From: Phoma sp. XZ068
Taxonomy: Eukaryota > Ascomycota > Dothideomycetes > Pleosporales > Didymellaceae
Assembly (NCBI GenBank): GCA_004835665.1
Contig: RBKR01000017.1
Span: 372,001-436,000, forward strand
Direction: 5' to 3'
DNA length: 64,000 nucleotides
A program made the position numbers and the translations under genes. Under the pieces are notes generated by a model, which was given only the letters and a program-made list of their open reading frames with translations, ran no database searches and was not told the DNA's origin. Positions 42,905-55,467 of the stretch are shown piece by piece. How positions within the stretch are numbered: the first letter of the stretch is position 1; the number at the start of each line of letters is the position of its first letter.

Positions 42905-45197
42905 GATTGCGGTTGATGGGAGTAGTGAAGAGAAGGAACTAGATATGATAGAGCCTCGGACTGGGTTGCTGCCAAACGAAAGATGGTAGGTCTGAAGACA
43001 CTTTATACTCACTCCCCACTTCTCGAAAGTACCGTGAGGGTGATCGTTAAGTCAGCAAGAACCGCCCCGCAGACGTCACATCCCGCAAATAATTAATTCG
43101 TATGATGCTGATTTGTAAGACCCCTCCAGGGCAAATCGCACCATCAACGTGCGTCGAAGTAGCCGATACCAGGAACCAGCAACGTGAGTTGCTAGTGTAC
43201 GCAACCCTGATATCCTGCAAAAGTGGAGACAAGGGATGAGGGCGCCGCAGAACAGCTTACAAGTGCTGACAGCGTAGCCAGGTACGCGAGCGGTACGATT
43301 ATGGCCGCTGTACGGTGACTGTTATTATTTAATTCGTCACTTTGCTCACTCATGCTTCCTGATGCGGCGCAACAATTAAAACGTCACCGTTGGCCCCTTC
43401 CGCAAGTGTCTGCAGCTTCATGCCTCAGTCACGCTAGTCAACCTTGTGCTCCACAACACGTCGTTGTATGCTTACTCTTCTGCATTTCTAAGCAGTCCAC
43501 TTGGTATGGTGTGTTGAGGGTAGCCTCCAATGGCTGCATTGTTGGCGGTGAAGTGTCGGCAAAGGGTCGGCAGGGTTGATGGGTTTCGGTGATGAGTTTG
43601 CTAGCGACTCAATCCGGTGAAGCAGCCTCAGGCCAACAACCAAACACCTCAAGAACGAAGTATCCTGAGGCTCAACATATGCAGTGGCGGTCTTGAATAG
43701 CGTCATGTAGGGATTGTTCAGCAGCGAATGCGCGCGGGCGCACATAAGATTTCTGTTAATGAAGTCGCAGCCATACCGTTCAGTCGACACATATTGTGCG
43801 TGGCTCCATTCTGGGCATAGAATGAAGCCTCTACAGAAGAGAGTATAGTTTTGGAACCAGAGCTCGATTTGTGGCATACGAGGTTGCCCAGCATTGTCTC
43901 CCAAGACTTTAGCGCTGCGATCGATATTTCCATATGTATTCCGAATCGAGTATACCAAGAGCTGTTGTGCCGAGCTGAACCCTGGTCTTTGCGTTGCAGA
44001 AAATGATGCTGTCATGCTCAACACTCGGCCCACAACATGTGCCGAAACAAATCTTTGGGCGACTCAGCGGCGACAAAAACGCCAATCTTCTAGTGCCGTG
44101 ATCGACTTTGACATTGAAGGTTCCGAAAAGAGTAATTTGGTAATGTTGAGGCAAGGTTTGCTTGCGTGCAGTGTGTGAGGTGTGGTGTTTCAGACAGGTG
44201 CAGCATGAACTTGTTGATGTCTCAAAAGCTCAAAGTGCCATCGTCTAGAGTGCTAACAAAGGACTGCAGCGTCGCTGGAGCTGCTGTAGAAGGAGTAAGT
44301 GCTATGGAAGGAGCTCGTTGAGAACCACACTTCAGCCGACAGGAATTTTTGAACCATAGACAGCTGTTTTGTTGACGGAGACGACGGTGTGCTTTTCGGG
44401 GTGCGAGCCGTTACTGATCGGCACTGAGGCTTCGGGAATAAACCAGCACAGAATTCTCACGATGCCAATATTTAGTGCCGTGATCCATACTAATAGAAAA
44501 TTCCGCTTTCAGTATGCTGACGACGATACGAGAGGGTGATGCGCATGGACAAGCATTGTAAAGGCTTGGGCGGGATCTTTGTGCGATGTGATGTGGCGGT
44601 GACCATGGAAAACTGCAGAAAAGTCGACCCGTTTGAAGAAACGACAGGAATGAACGCCGTCACGAGACACGAGCTTGAAGGAACGTTGCGAACATACCGA
44701 GAAAGTTCAAGAGTATTCCACAGAGGCGTGGAAGATGGCAAAAGACTTTGCTAGAAACCGCATTGTGCATGAGCTTGGACAACATGATGTGTTCAGGCAA
44801 CACCCTTCACCGCCGACGCCAAGTTTGACAGCTAAGAACAAATGCTGCCTTTGAAACCCACATCAATTACTTTACGACGTTCAGAGTCACATTGTATAGT
44901 TTGCTTTGAGCAACTGAGGAGACGTTGCTGTTTGTCGGGTTTCTGATTGGCGGAGCAAGCGTAAGTGAACAAGTAGCAAACTTCCGCAATAAATAGAGAC
45001 AGGGTAGCAGAGAGGCCACCTTGACATCCTGACGGGTGAGGCTGAGGACTAGCGCGGGGTGCCTACGATACGATGCTGATAGAGGCTACCTTGCACGATA
45101 ACCGGCATTATAACGGGATCTACGGCCTGAAAAGACAACTGTTGCTTTGCCATTGACTCAGAAGCTCAGCCTCATGGCTATTCGGTGACGCAGACAG

Positions 45198-45203
45198 CAC
45201 GTG
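45198..45203. promoter_or_regulatory. CACGTG box (candidate unfolded-protein-response site) upstream of BiP
   Basis: CACGTG within GACAGCACGTGTA, which resembles the yeast KAR2 UPR element GGACAGCGTGTC with a small insertion. It lies about 470 bp upstream of the BiP start codon. Binding by a Hac1-type factor is inference. Confidence 0.35.
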
Positions 45204-45233
45204 TATAGAGTACCACGGACTGCGAAGGTAGTA

Positions 45234-45241
45234 GAAAGTTC
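45234..45241. promoter_or_regulatory. Heat-shock-element-like inverted pair
   Basis: GAAAGTTC fits the two-unit GAAnnTTC core of a heat-shock element and lies in the BiP promoter between two CACGTG boxes. Only two units are present, so it may be fortuitous. Confidence 0.25.
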
Positions 45242-45258
45242 GAACATTGAGTGAAACT

Positions 45259-45266
45259 ACACGTGT
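45259..45266. promoter_or_regulatory. Palindromic ACACGTGT box upstream of BiP
   Basis: ACACGTGT followed by CCT is a perfect 8-base palindrome about 405 bp upstream of the start codon. It is close to binding sites described for fungal HacA-type UPR regulators; the match is by eye. Confidence 0.4.
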
Positions 45267-45670
45267 CCTGTACCAATGAAGCATGAGATCGAGTGAAATT
45301 AAGGCTGATGTGCGGGCAACTCCAGATTGAACAAAGCCGAAGTGGCGCTACCACGGCAGAAAGGTGGCACTAAGGCCGCGTGCGGCGGCGGTGAAGCTCA
45401 GTCTGCCATGTTAACACCGTGGAGCTTCGGTGAGTGTGTAGAGACCCGGTCCACATATAACGCTTGCTTCTCGCCAGCTGTGCCTTCTTCTTCCTTCATC
45501 CCACTCCGACAGTCAACTTCCTGGCTCGTCTTTCTTTTTCTTGTTAGATACCCGGAGTCTTTATACTCCACCACGCCCACGCAGCGAGCTTCGCTAAGTT
45601 TCGCAACCGGCGCACACCCGCGTCCATTGAAGCTACTCAAAAGGCCATACAAATACATCACACATTCTCA

Positions 45671-47854
45671 ATGGCGCGCAGTTCTCGGAGCGCCAGCAAG
45701 CGCTCCACATGGAGCATTGCCTTCTACCTCCTCATGGTCCTTTTCGCCGGCTTGATGCTGGCGAAGACAGCTCGCGCTGAGGACCAGGAGCCCCTCGCTG
45801 AGGACAGCAACGCCGTCTCCGGCCCCGTCATTGGTATCGATCTTGGAACAACCTACTCTTGTGTTGGTATCATGAAGAACGGAAAGGTCGAGATCATGGT
45901 CAACGACCAGGGTATGTTTGCCGCCGATTGCTGCGATTGACCAGTAGCTGACAAGTGTCCTTTACAGGTAACCGTATCACTCCTTCCTGGGTCGCTTTCA
46001 CCGACGACGAACGTCTCGTTGGTGACGCCGCCAAGAACCAGTTCGCCAGCAACCCCCACCGCACCGTCTTCGATATCGTAAGTTGAGCATCTCACCGCAA
46101 GAAATTACAGCCACTAACAACCGCTGCAGAAGCGTCTCATCGGACAGAAGTTCAACGACAAGTCTGTCCAGAATGACATCAAGCACTTCCCCTTCAAGGT
46201 CATCAACAAGGGTGGCCAGCCCCGCGTCAGCGTCGAGGTCCACAAGGAGGAGACCACATTCACACCTGAGGAGATCTCGGCTATGGTTCTTGGCAAGATG
46301 AAGGAGGTTGCTGAGAGCTATCTCGGCGAGCCCGTCAAGAACGCCGTTGTCACCGTCCCCGCCTACTTCAACGACGCTCAGCGCGCTGCCACCAAGGATG
46401 CCGGAACCATCGCCGGTCTCAACGTTCTTCGTGTCGTCAACGAACCCACCGCCGCCGCTCTCGCCTACGGTCTTGACAAGACCGACCAGAAGGAACGCCA
46501 GGTTCTTGTCTACGATCTTGGTGGTGGTACTTTCGATGTCTCTATCCTCACTATTGAGGAGGGTGTTTTCGAGGTCCAGTCTACCGCTGGTGACACTCAC
46601 CTTGGTGGTGAAGATTTCGACAACCGCGTTATCAACTACTTCGCCAAGAAGTACAACAAGGAGCACGACGTTGATGTTACCAAGGACGCTAAGACCATGG
46701 GTAAGCTCAAGCGCGAGGTCGAGAAGGCCAAGCGTACTCTTTCGTCCCAGAAGACCACCAAGATCGAAATCGAGTCCTTCTTCAAGGGCGCCGACTTCTC
46801 CGAGACCCTCACCCGCGCCAAGTTCGAGGAGCTGAACAACGATCTCTTCAAGAAGACCCTCAAGCCTGTTGAGCAGGTTCTCAAGGACGCCAAGATGAAG
46901 AAGAGCGACATCGATGACATCGTCCTCGTTGGTGGTTCCACTCGTATCCCCAAGGTTCAGCAGATGCTCGAGGAGTACTTCGGAAAGAAGGCTCGCAAGG
47001 ACGTCAACCCCGATGAGGCTGTTGCTTTCGGTGCCGCCGTTCAGGGTGGTGTTCTCGCCGGTGACGCCAGCACTGAGGACATCATTCTCATGGATGTCAA
47101 CCCGCTCACCCTTGGTATCGAGACCACCGGCGGTGTCATGACCCACCTCATCAAGCGCGGTACCACTATCCCCACCAAGAAGAGCCAGATCTTCTCGACC
47201 GCCGCTGACAACCAGCCCGTCGTCCTCATTCAGGTCTTCGAGGGTGAGCGTTCCATGACCAAGGACAACAACAACCTTGGAAAGTTCGAGCTCACCAACA
47301 TCCCGTAAGTCACGACTACTTCCGCTTGCACTTAGACCAGCGCTAACAAACTCCGCAGCCCCGCTCCCCGTGGTGTTCCCCAGATTGAGGTCACTTTCGA
47401 GCTTGACGCCAACGGTATTCTCAAGGTTTCCGCTGTTGACAAGGGCACTGGCAAGGGTGAGAGCATCACCATCACCAACGACAAGGGCCGTCTTTCCACC
47501 GAGGACATTGAGCGCATGGTTGAGGAGGCCGAGAAGTACGCCGAGGAGGACAAAGCCAACCGCGAGCGCATTGAGTCCCGCAACAAGCTCGAGAACTACG
47601 CATACAGCCTCAAGAACCAGGTCAACGACAAGGAGGGTCTTGGTGGCAAGATCGAGGACGATGACAAGGAATCTCTTCTCGAGGCCGTCAAGGAGACCCA
47701 GGACTGGCTCGAGGAGCACTCTGCCGACGCTGTCGCTGAGGACTTCGACGAGCAGTTCCAGAAGCTTTCCGATGTCGCTTACCCCATCACCTCCAAGCTC
47801 TACGGCTCTGGTGGCGCTGGTGACGACGAGGAGCCCGGTCACGATGAGTTGTAG
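45671..47854 (+). CDS. KAR2: ER chaperone BiP/Kar2 (HSP70)
   Basis: Four exons, 45671-45911, 45968-46077, 46130-47304 and 47359-47854, give 673 residues; introns are 56, 52 and 54 bp and all joins are in frame. An N-terminal signal peptide/anchor (residues 15-36) precedes the HSP70 nucleotide-binding domain, which starts IGIDLGTTYSCVG. Other signatures are VYDLGGGTFDVSIL and IVLVGGSTRIPKVQQ, and the substrate-binding domain and helical lid follow. The C-terminus is HDEL, the ER retrieval signal. BiP binds nascent and misfolded proteins in the ER lumen, drives translocation and holds the unfolded-protein sensor in check. Codons are strongly C-biased, as expected for a highly expressed gene. 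The promoter has UPR-like boxes. Confidence 0.98.
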
Positions 47855-49197
47855 AATGATGAGTTGTAAGTGGCGACGCAGAAAAGTTGACCTGAACGAC
47901 CTTTGGCGGCATTCAGGCTTGCCATGTATGAGTAGTACTCCTACCACAATGGGATTATTCGGAGCTTAGTTACGAAGATATTTTCTCAATGAAACGAACA
48001 TGAACAATCTATCCGAACTCGTGCTTTCACATCGTGATGTGCTGTGCCATGCATGCCCGTGTATGCAAGGTGCTCTTGGTATGTGATAGTGGAATTGGTA
48101 GGCCAACCTTCGCTGACTGTCACGCTATCGTGCCTCCCCTAACCACGGCTCACTGCGACTAACTCACTATTGTATATTTGCTAACACTCGTCACCTTGGA
48201 TCTTGTTCTTAGTGTACTTGCGGGTGGTACGACCCCGCAATGTCTTCTTGCATTGCGGCTGTTCGCTCATTCCTCGGATGCGCACCTGCCTTGCTAATCG
48301 ACGCGCCATTCCTGTCGTCCTGGTTCGGCCCATACACTTCTTTCTAGCACTGGTTTCATCTTAACGATGCTCTCGCTATCTACGTTACGCTCGTCCCATA
48401 CCCAGATACCGCCCACGATGTTTGCCACCGGACTCTATGGCGCGGACAACCATGCCGGCTACGGAGATTGGAACGACCAGTCGCGACCTTGAGACTCCGG
48501 CGTGTCGCTGCTCTCACATAAGCGATGAATATTTACTCTGCTGCCCCTGCTACTATCAGTGAGCACTTTACCGTCATCGAATTGACCATATCTTCTCTCA
48601 AATTCATCGTTCTGCAGCTTGCTCCATAGTCAGCTCACATATCGGGTCATCTGCTCGCTACCAGTTTCAGTAGATCATGGTATGTTGTCGAGTGGGTATC
48701 GATACTAACACAGCTCGGTAGCGTACGGTGACAATGTAATCCAAGTACTCCATCGGTCACCCGTGGCAGCGTCCAGGGTAGGTTTCCTTTTATTCGAACG
48801 GCACTCACTATGCGATCGCTCATTGCACAAAGCAACCACCACTCGACGAACTTACAAACTAAGCAGCGAATACTCACGATCGTCAAAAGCAGACATCACA
48901 ATCAAATGTTCAAAGATATTGTTGAGTGTTTTTGAACTTTTCATATTTACAGCAATAGACAGTTACACTAAACACATTGGCCACTAAGAGTTCGGATACG
49001 AGAACCTCGTCCATATTGTACGACACCAGATGGCCATAAGTCGTAAGGGTATCCTGCGAGAAGGGATAATTTCAGAAGATTGCCAGATGGGCCAGGTGTA
49101 TCCAGAGCTGATGTAGATGAATGGGGAATATGAGGAAAAGATGTGCATGAAGGAACCCAAAAGACACAACGCCGACCTGAGAAGGACAACACAGCGC
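47855..49197. other. 1.3 kb intergenic region, convergent 3' ends
   Basis: Holds the 3' UTRs of BiP and the Asp f 4-like gene. A 41-codon frame at 48367-48492 on the plus strand has some coding look but no support. Otherwise nothing is seen. Confidence 0.4.
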
Positions 49198-50311
49198 TTA
49201 AGAGAAGGAAACCTTGACGGTCTCGCCGGAGGAGCCCATGGCGCAACCACCACCGGTACCGGCCATGACGGAGTCGTAGCCACCGCCACCACCAGTGCCA
49301 GCGCCGCAGCCAAAGAGGTCGTAGTCGGAGCCCTGCTCGCAAGAGTCGGGGGTAACACCGTTCTTCTCCTTGCACTTGAAGACGCAGACTTCCATGTCAG
49401 ATGTGCACTTGGAGCCCTTGGAGCTGATGGTGCGGCCCTTCATGTTGACGTTACGGGAGACATCGAAAGCACCGTACTGGCCGAAGGTAACCTCCCACCA
49501 GGTCTGGTCGAGACCACCGAACATGGCAAGCTTGGTGTCCTTGTAGGCAGGGGCGCAGGCAGAAGGAACGTTGGCAGCGAAGGAGACAACGGTCTTCTGT
49601 CCGGCCTTGAGACCAACGGAGATCTCGGGCTGGTTGACGTTCAGGGACATGCCAGAGAAGCCATCGGCCTTCCAGCAGAAGATGACAGCATCCTCGTTGG
49701 CATCGTTGGTGAACTCGGCCTTCCAGTCACCGTCGTCGCCAACCCACATGGCACCGTTGTTGCTCTTGTCGTTCTTGCCGGTGGAGACGACGCCCAGAGA
49801 CTTGATGATGCCCTCAACGCCTTCGAGAAGATCCGAGACAACGTCACCGATGAGGTCACCAAGATCGTGCTTAGCAGAGGTGGTGGCGGCGGCGGCGGCG
49901 GAAGTCTTGGAAGGAGTAGCGGAGGGCTTAGCCTCCTGAACCTTGACAACGGCGGCGGAGCTGGTGGGCGCAGGCTTCGAAGAGGGCTTCTGCTCAACGG
50001 AGGGAGTGACGGTAGGGGTGGGCTGCTGAGCGGCAGGGGTAGGTGTGGGAGAGGGGAAGACAGAGCTCCAGTTGACCTTGTCCCAGTCGACGTCGTTCAG
50101 GTCGTAAGCAACGGCCTTCCAGTTGACATCGTTGCCAGCAGAGCGCTTGGCGTCACTACGATCTGTTAGAGCTGGCCTCTTGCACGTGATGCGGACGGTC
50201 TACTTACGCCTGACGCCTGGCGTGGAAGCTGGCGTGACGGTTGTGAAGGTTGGCCGCGGCGGCCTGGCCGACAGCGAGGGTGCTCAGCACCAGGGCGGAA
50301 GAGTAAAGCAT
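49198..50311 (-). CDS. Asp f 4-like secreted protein
   Basis: Two exons, complement of 49198-50155 and 50208-50311, give 353 residues; the 52 bp intron has a GTAAGT donor and TCGTAG acceptor. Residues 1-20 are a signal peptide (MLYSSALVLSTLAVGQAAAA), followed by a basic stretch with RR and KR pairs. A Pro/Ser/Thr/Ala-rich linker covers about 70-135. The globular domain from about 165 reads NNGAMWVGDDGDWKAEFTN, FAANVPSACAPAYKDTKLAMFGG, WWEVTFGQYGAFDVSRNVNMKGR and a Cys-rich, Gly-rich end. This matches the family of the Aspergillus allergen Asp f 4, abundant secreted or wall-associated fungal proteins of unknown biochemical role. Family assignment is from sequence memory of conserved blocks. 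Confidence 0.82.
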
Positions 50312-53300
50312 TTCGATATGTAGATGCGCGGGTTGGTTGCCGATGCAGTTGGATATAGATGTACGGTAGTGAGATCGTAACGTCGTTCAACGGCGGTTAT
50401 GGAGTATGTCTGGTTGGTGAATGAGTGACTGGGAGCAAACAGCAATACCGGCGTGAAGGAGTGAACGCGCGAAATTGCTATTGTTCGAATGAGGGACAAT
50501 CCGGTATGATATACTCGGTGAAGGTGGAGAAGAGGAGAGGAAGAGCGGCGACGCGCAGAAGGTAGTTCAGCCGGAGCCCCTGCTTGTTGGGTTGGTGGGC
50601 CCAGCGCACCTCCTGGGGCCTGGACGGGATCTCATCTCCTGTGTCTTTCACGCTCTGCCAAACAAGGAAAGGCGAGCGCGCGGACAATGACCGTTGTTAA
50701 ACTCGGTGGCCAATTGGGAGGCGTGCCTGGATAGTGGAGCCGCGCACATCATCCTCATTGGTGTGCCTGACTTAGTGACGGCTCGGCGCCCGGACGTTTC
50801 ACTGCTGCATCTTGCGCACACAACATGGCTGCATGTGTCGCCCATCCATTGACCAGCTGCCGGGACAAAGGCGCAAAGGATGCGCTGTCCCATACAACCT
50901 GTCTACAGCGCAGAGTGGCTCGCTGCAGGTCTCCTCCACCGCCTTGTGCAAGATCGATACCAGCAGCAAACAAAATGACGGCCGCGCAATTGCGATCTTC
51001 TCGGCAGCGGGCTAGGCGCCCCATGATTGGAGAAACATGCGTGCGTGTCCTTCGAGCGTAGTCTTGTCGCCGAGGATACAAGTGGAGCAACTGGAGCAAC
51101 TGACTCTTCCAGAACGTCTTCAAAAACAGCTCCGTTGACACTACCATGCTCCACCGAATCGTGCACACCTCATTTCTCAACAACGATGGCTTCAGCAAAC
51201 AACTGAGTTATGAAGGTGCAGCACAACACATGCAACTTGCTGAAGCAACGCTGCACTGTACCATTTTAAGTCCGCACGAACCCTCCTCTGTCTCTGCAGG
51301 TTGCACAGGCTTAGGGCAGCGAAATGCATCCTTCCACGCCGTCAGTACCAGCGAGTGACGCAAGCATGGCGTACAACGTAATCCGGCTCTCCATCTGCAG
51401 CCCACCTGCAGCTGCGCAATTTCTTCTCCACTGAGCGATCAGCAAAGCCGAAGCAACGTTCGTGGAGCCCCAGCTCCGGCGCCAGGTACGGCACGATAAG
51501 GCCTTATCGCAACGTGTCGTGGGCCGGGTATGCAGCAAGGAAAATCTGCAACTCTAATCCTACCAGTGATATGCAAGAACGGGCTGTCAATTGCGGGATC
51601 ATGGAGAATCAGCCGTAGCGGGCATGCGACGTGGTGGGTTGCCGTTCGCTGAAAAACGGCAATCGTGAGTATGATGTAGGTGGTGTTTTTTCACTCGTCT
51701 GGATTTCCATCCTTTGCCCAATCATGGCCTTGACTATTCAACAAGATTTTCGTTAGACTTTTCTTTTCCTCACAAGTCTTCGTTAGTGAGTCAACTCTCG
51801 GTTCGAGGACAATGCCTTGTCGAGCGGCACGCGACTTGATGTTGAGGATGGACACTTCCCCAGCTGCGCCGGAACAGGTAGGGCGCTGGCTCAACATAAG
51901 ATGGTAGACAAAGACACAAAGCCATCAAAGAGAATGTCCAGCAACGCGTGCGCGCTTACGACAACTGCCACCATGCAGTAAGCCTGCGAAGTGGTCTCAA
52001 CAGAGTTTTAACTGCCATCCTGACAAGGTCGTGAGAACTATGTCGTGAGGACTATGGGTTGAATCAAGTAATACGCGCGCCACTTCGCTTGCACGGTAAA
52101 GCAGCACCACACGCACAACTGAATACTACAGGCTCGCCTATATCCTGTTCGCCCAATGCTCGTTCATCGTGCATGTGCAGAATGCATCGTCATACCAATA
52201 ACCTTTTTACTACTGATATATTACTATAACGTGCCTTGCTATATAATAGATCCGCTATTCGGCCTGTGCTGGAACTTCGGAGATTTGAAAACTTGGTCGG
52301 AGGCGGCTGCAATACTTAGCTTATACACAGTAGTCGTCATCTGTGGATGCATACTCTCCAGTATTAAGCACGTGTGTATAACACGATAATGTGAACGTGA
52401 GCATTGCATGCGCCAAGTAGCAGATACGCACTACATCGACCTCTGATCATTCTCGCTGCCATGACTACATTCTCGAGCTGAAACAGCTGAAGGTCTGGCT
52501 GCTGTGCATCCACACCAAACAAATACGGTTCAGCACAGGCGCGAGCGCGAGCGCCTCAGGCCATGATGGTGCGGAGTAGTGCAGCGTTCGCCAAACACGA
52601 CGTTTTTGATTGTCCAGCTGCAGCGGGATCGGCAGCGCGCCTCGTCCGGGGTGAAGCACAAGTTCAGACTGTGCCTGTCGATCAGGCACACTGTGTTTGG
52701 GATGCAGATCGCGTTTGCAGCTACAACTCAGAGCCTCGACGGGCTTGTAAGATCATGTTGAAACCCAGGCTGCCATGAGCAAGAATGGGGTAAGAAGTGG
52801 AATTTGCGCTGACCGGTGCTGGCATGCAGTACTGCCGATGTTGTTGTTGTCGCATGTCAGACAGTCAGCTTTCGGATTTGGACTTGTGTTACTCCGCTGA
52901 AGCACAACTTAACAACATATGCGCGCGGCATTGCAGTCGATCTTTCTCTAGATTTGGACCATAGATTTAGAGGCATGTCTATCGTGAACGAATATATCAT
53001 TGTCGCAGACGAATATCTAGCCATGGGTTGAACATATACATAGCTTTCATATCCATGTCCTGTTATATACAGTGTATATATACAACTTCTCTGCAATTTG
53101 CAGCTCATCTTTATCGTAATGTCACCAATCCCTCCAAATAGGCTAAAGCAAAGAAGTGAATGGACGTCCGAGACCAGCGGCAGAAACATGTCGTGGGGTA
53201 TCTCGAATCCAAAACAGAATATAGGGGTCGTCAAGCCTAATCGTCTCCGTAGGGGGCGGGTGTCAAGATTTTCTGTGTCTAACAGGAAAGAAGAGAACGC

Positions 53301-53356
53301 CGGTAGATGCAAATGCATGGAAGGGAAATAAAAATCAGTGAGTTAGTTTGCCCCCT
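50312..53356. other. 3 kb gene-poor region
   Basis: Frames up to 153 codons on both strands lack domains, codon bias and plausible splice partners. The frame at 52156-52389 has hydrophobic character but is embedded in A/T-rich sequence and unsupported. No repeats with terminal inverted structure were noticed. Confidence 0.45.
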
Positions 53357-55467
53357 CTAGGCGCCATAGCTGTTGTCATACCCTCTCTGGTTTGACGAAG
53401 GGTAGCCTGTGCTCGCGGGTGTGTAACTCCTGTCGACAGGTGTGTAGCTCCTGTCAGCGGGCGTGTAGCTCCTCTCAGCAGGGGTATAGCTCCTCTCGAC
53501 GGGTGTAAAGCTCCGGTCACCGACGTTCGAGGATGCGTAGCTCCTTGGTGCTGGTGCATTCCATCCAGGCTGCTGGATCGGCGCTGTGACACTGCGTTGC
53601 TGCAGAGGAGGTACCGAGCCGTTCAAACCTCTGTTCGGCAGAGGCTGTGAAGCTTCGCGACGCTGGATTGCAGATTGTAGGCTAGCTGGAACACCTGGTC
53701 GCGGAGGTGCAGTACCAGCTCGTGGTGGAGGAGCAGTGCCGGACCGAGGCGGCATGTTCGACGTTTGCGACATAGCTGGAGAGCCAGCGCGAAGCGCGCC
53801 GGGGAGCTGTGGAGGCCTGTACTTGTCTGAGCCGTTCGAGTTCGAGTAGTAGTGTCGAGGGCCGTTGTCCTGAGGCGTGGTTTCAACGGGCGATAGTTCG
53901 TAGGCAGGACCTGTCGCAGGTCCGCGGTTGTTGTACGGTGAGAATGTGGTATACGGTTGCGCAGACGGTGCTCCGTAGGTATCATCGATAGGTGAAACAA
54001 GATCGTGAGAGGGCGAGTAGCGGCCGTTTGAGTAGTTGGTGTCGACTTGGGGGAGGGCCGGTCGTGGAGATGCTCTGCCTTGCGACGCCGGTGTAAAGGC
54101 CCGAGCGGGTGGTGCGAGGGGTGGCTCTTCATAGAAGTAGGCATTTTGGCCGAGATGAGGTACCGGGGGCGTCGGCGAAGCCATACCCATATCGCTTGCT
54201 TGGTTCAAGAGTGGCGCGTTCGAGCCGTAGCTGGTGGTGGAATAGTTGGTGTTCGATCGGTTTGGCCCAGGTCGTTCGTTCAATGTCGGCAGGATGGGTT
54301 TCCTTGCAACACCAGCTGAGTTGTTGGTCGCTACAGTGTTCGTGCGTGACGGCGCATATGATGAGTAAGGTGGCAGTGTCGCAACAGTGCTGAATGTATC
54401 CGATCGCTGGATGCCATAGATGGATGCATCGTCATCCTCCTTTCCATCAAGACTGGGCAGGGTCGGCTTTGAACTCACTGCGTTGAGTGCGCCCTTCTTA
54501 GTCGCTTTCTGCTCATCTGCCCTTCGTTTCTGGTCTTCCTTCTCGATCGCCTTCTTCATTTTCTTACCAACGATACGAGCCAAACGAGTCTCCACCTTGC
54601 GACGGCAGTAGTTGGTTAGGCTTCCGTCCGAACGAGGGATGTAGTGCCAAAGGAAGAAGATATAAAGCAGACATGAGATGATGATGCCCAATGCGGCGAT
54701 GACCCAAATGACGAGAGAGAACAACATGGTGAAATAGACAACGGTCTCCTGTTTGTTGCCGGTCTCGATCATGGTCTTGATATTCAGGAAGAACTGCTCA
54801 AAGCCGGAGCGATTATCAGATGCGTGATCGCCGACTGGAAGCAGCTGAGCCTGCATGACAGCGTACAGGGTCATGCCATTGATGGCGATTCGTGGGCCTT
54901 GGGCGATAATGATGATGAGCGCACTCTTGAACTGGAAGTACACAAAGAGAGCAATGTAGTTGGCTCCCTTCTTACTCTTTGTCAGCTCGGCGAAGACTAG
55001 GAAGCGGCGCCATCCTCGGCCACTGCTGGTAAGTCGCATACTCTGCCAGATAGCGGCCATTGGCTCGAGGTAGCACTCAGTCACGCTGCCGGAGCGCATG
55101 ACACGGAATGCCCTGATGCCTCGGTAGGCCAAGAATACGTAGGAGATGATGATTGTGATAGCAAAGATCCACTTGGCAACTTCGAAAGGTACCTTAGGTT
55201 GGACCTGACTAGACCACTTGTTGAAGGCGAGGAGGTTGACGGCGGTGAAGGCATCGGCGGCGTAGACGGCGCAGGAGATCAAGACGAGGATCCAGAGCCA
55301 GACATAGGAAAAGGGTGTCAAACATGATGTCGACGTAAAGTCTGAGAGATTCTAGGGAGGTCAGTGAGGTTTCATAATGCTCCACCTGCAGAACGTACGA
55401 TATAATCCCACTTCTGGTCAGCAGCCACATTAACGAGACCCTTCTCGCGGTCTCCGCAACAGCCCAT
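53357..55467 (-). CDS. KCH-family fungal potassium-transport protein (Kch1/Prm6 type)
   Basis: Two exons, complement of 53357-55351 and 55399-55467, give 687 residues; the 47 bp intron has a GTACGT donor and CCCTAG acceptor. The N-terminus MGCCGDREKGLVNVAADQKWDYINLSDF is the KCH family signature, and Cys3-Cys4 with Gly2 could be lipidated. Several membrane helices occupy about 35-290 (SYVWLWILVLISCAVYAADAF, IFAITIIISYVFLAYRGIRAF and later ones). The C-terminal 380 residues are a cytoplasmic, Ser/Pro/Tyr-rich disordered tail with five copies of a seven-residue repeat RSYTPxx at 636-670. In yeast the family supports low-affinity K+ uptake during the pheromone response and calcium signalling. 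Confidence 0.9.
53411..53515 (-). repeat. Five-copy 21-bp coding tandem repeat (RSYTP[V/A][E/D])
   Basis: In-frame minisatellite within the last part of the KCH gene. The copies differ at the sixth and seventh residues, and the first copy has Phe for Tyr. Confidence 0.95.

Larger units (their letters stand above)
42905..45670. other. 2.8 kb intergenic region between divergent OYE and BiP genes
   Basis: Frames up to 181 codons (43488-44033 minus) show no domain or codon bias. The last 500 bp are the BiP promoter and contain two CACGTG boxes and a heat-shock-element-like pair. No transposon features were seen. Confidence 0.45.

Noticed and set aside
43488..44033. 181-codon minus-strand frame between OYE and BiP
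   Set aside because: No domain, no codon bias, overlapped by other frames; likely chance.
45998..47947. 649-residue minus-strand frame opposite BiP
   Set aside because: Codon-aligned shadow of a highly biased HSP70 gene; the peptide is Leu/Val/Gly-rich without domains, and it crosses the sense introns without a matching structure.
52156..52389. 77-codon hydrophobic frame in the 50-53 kb gap
   Set aside because: Hydrophobicity follows from local T-rich sequence; no start context, conservation or partner exons evident.
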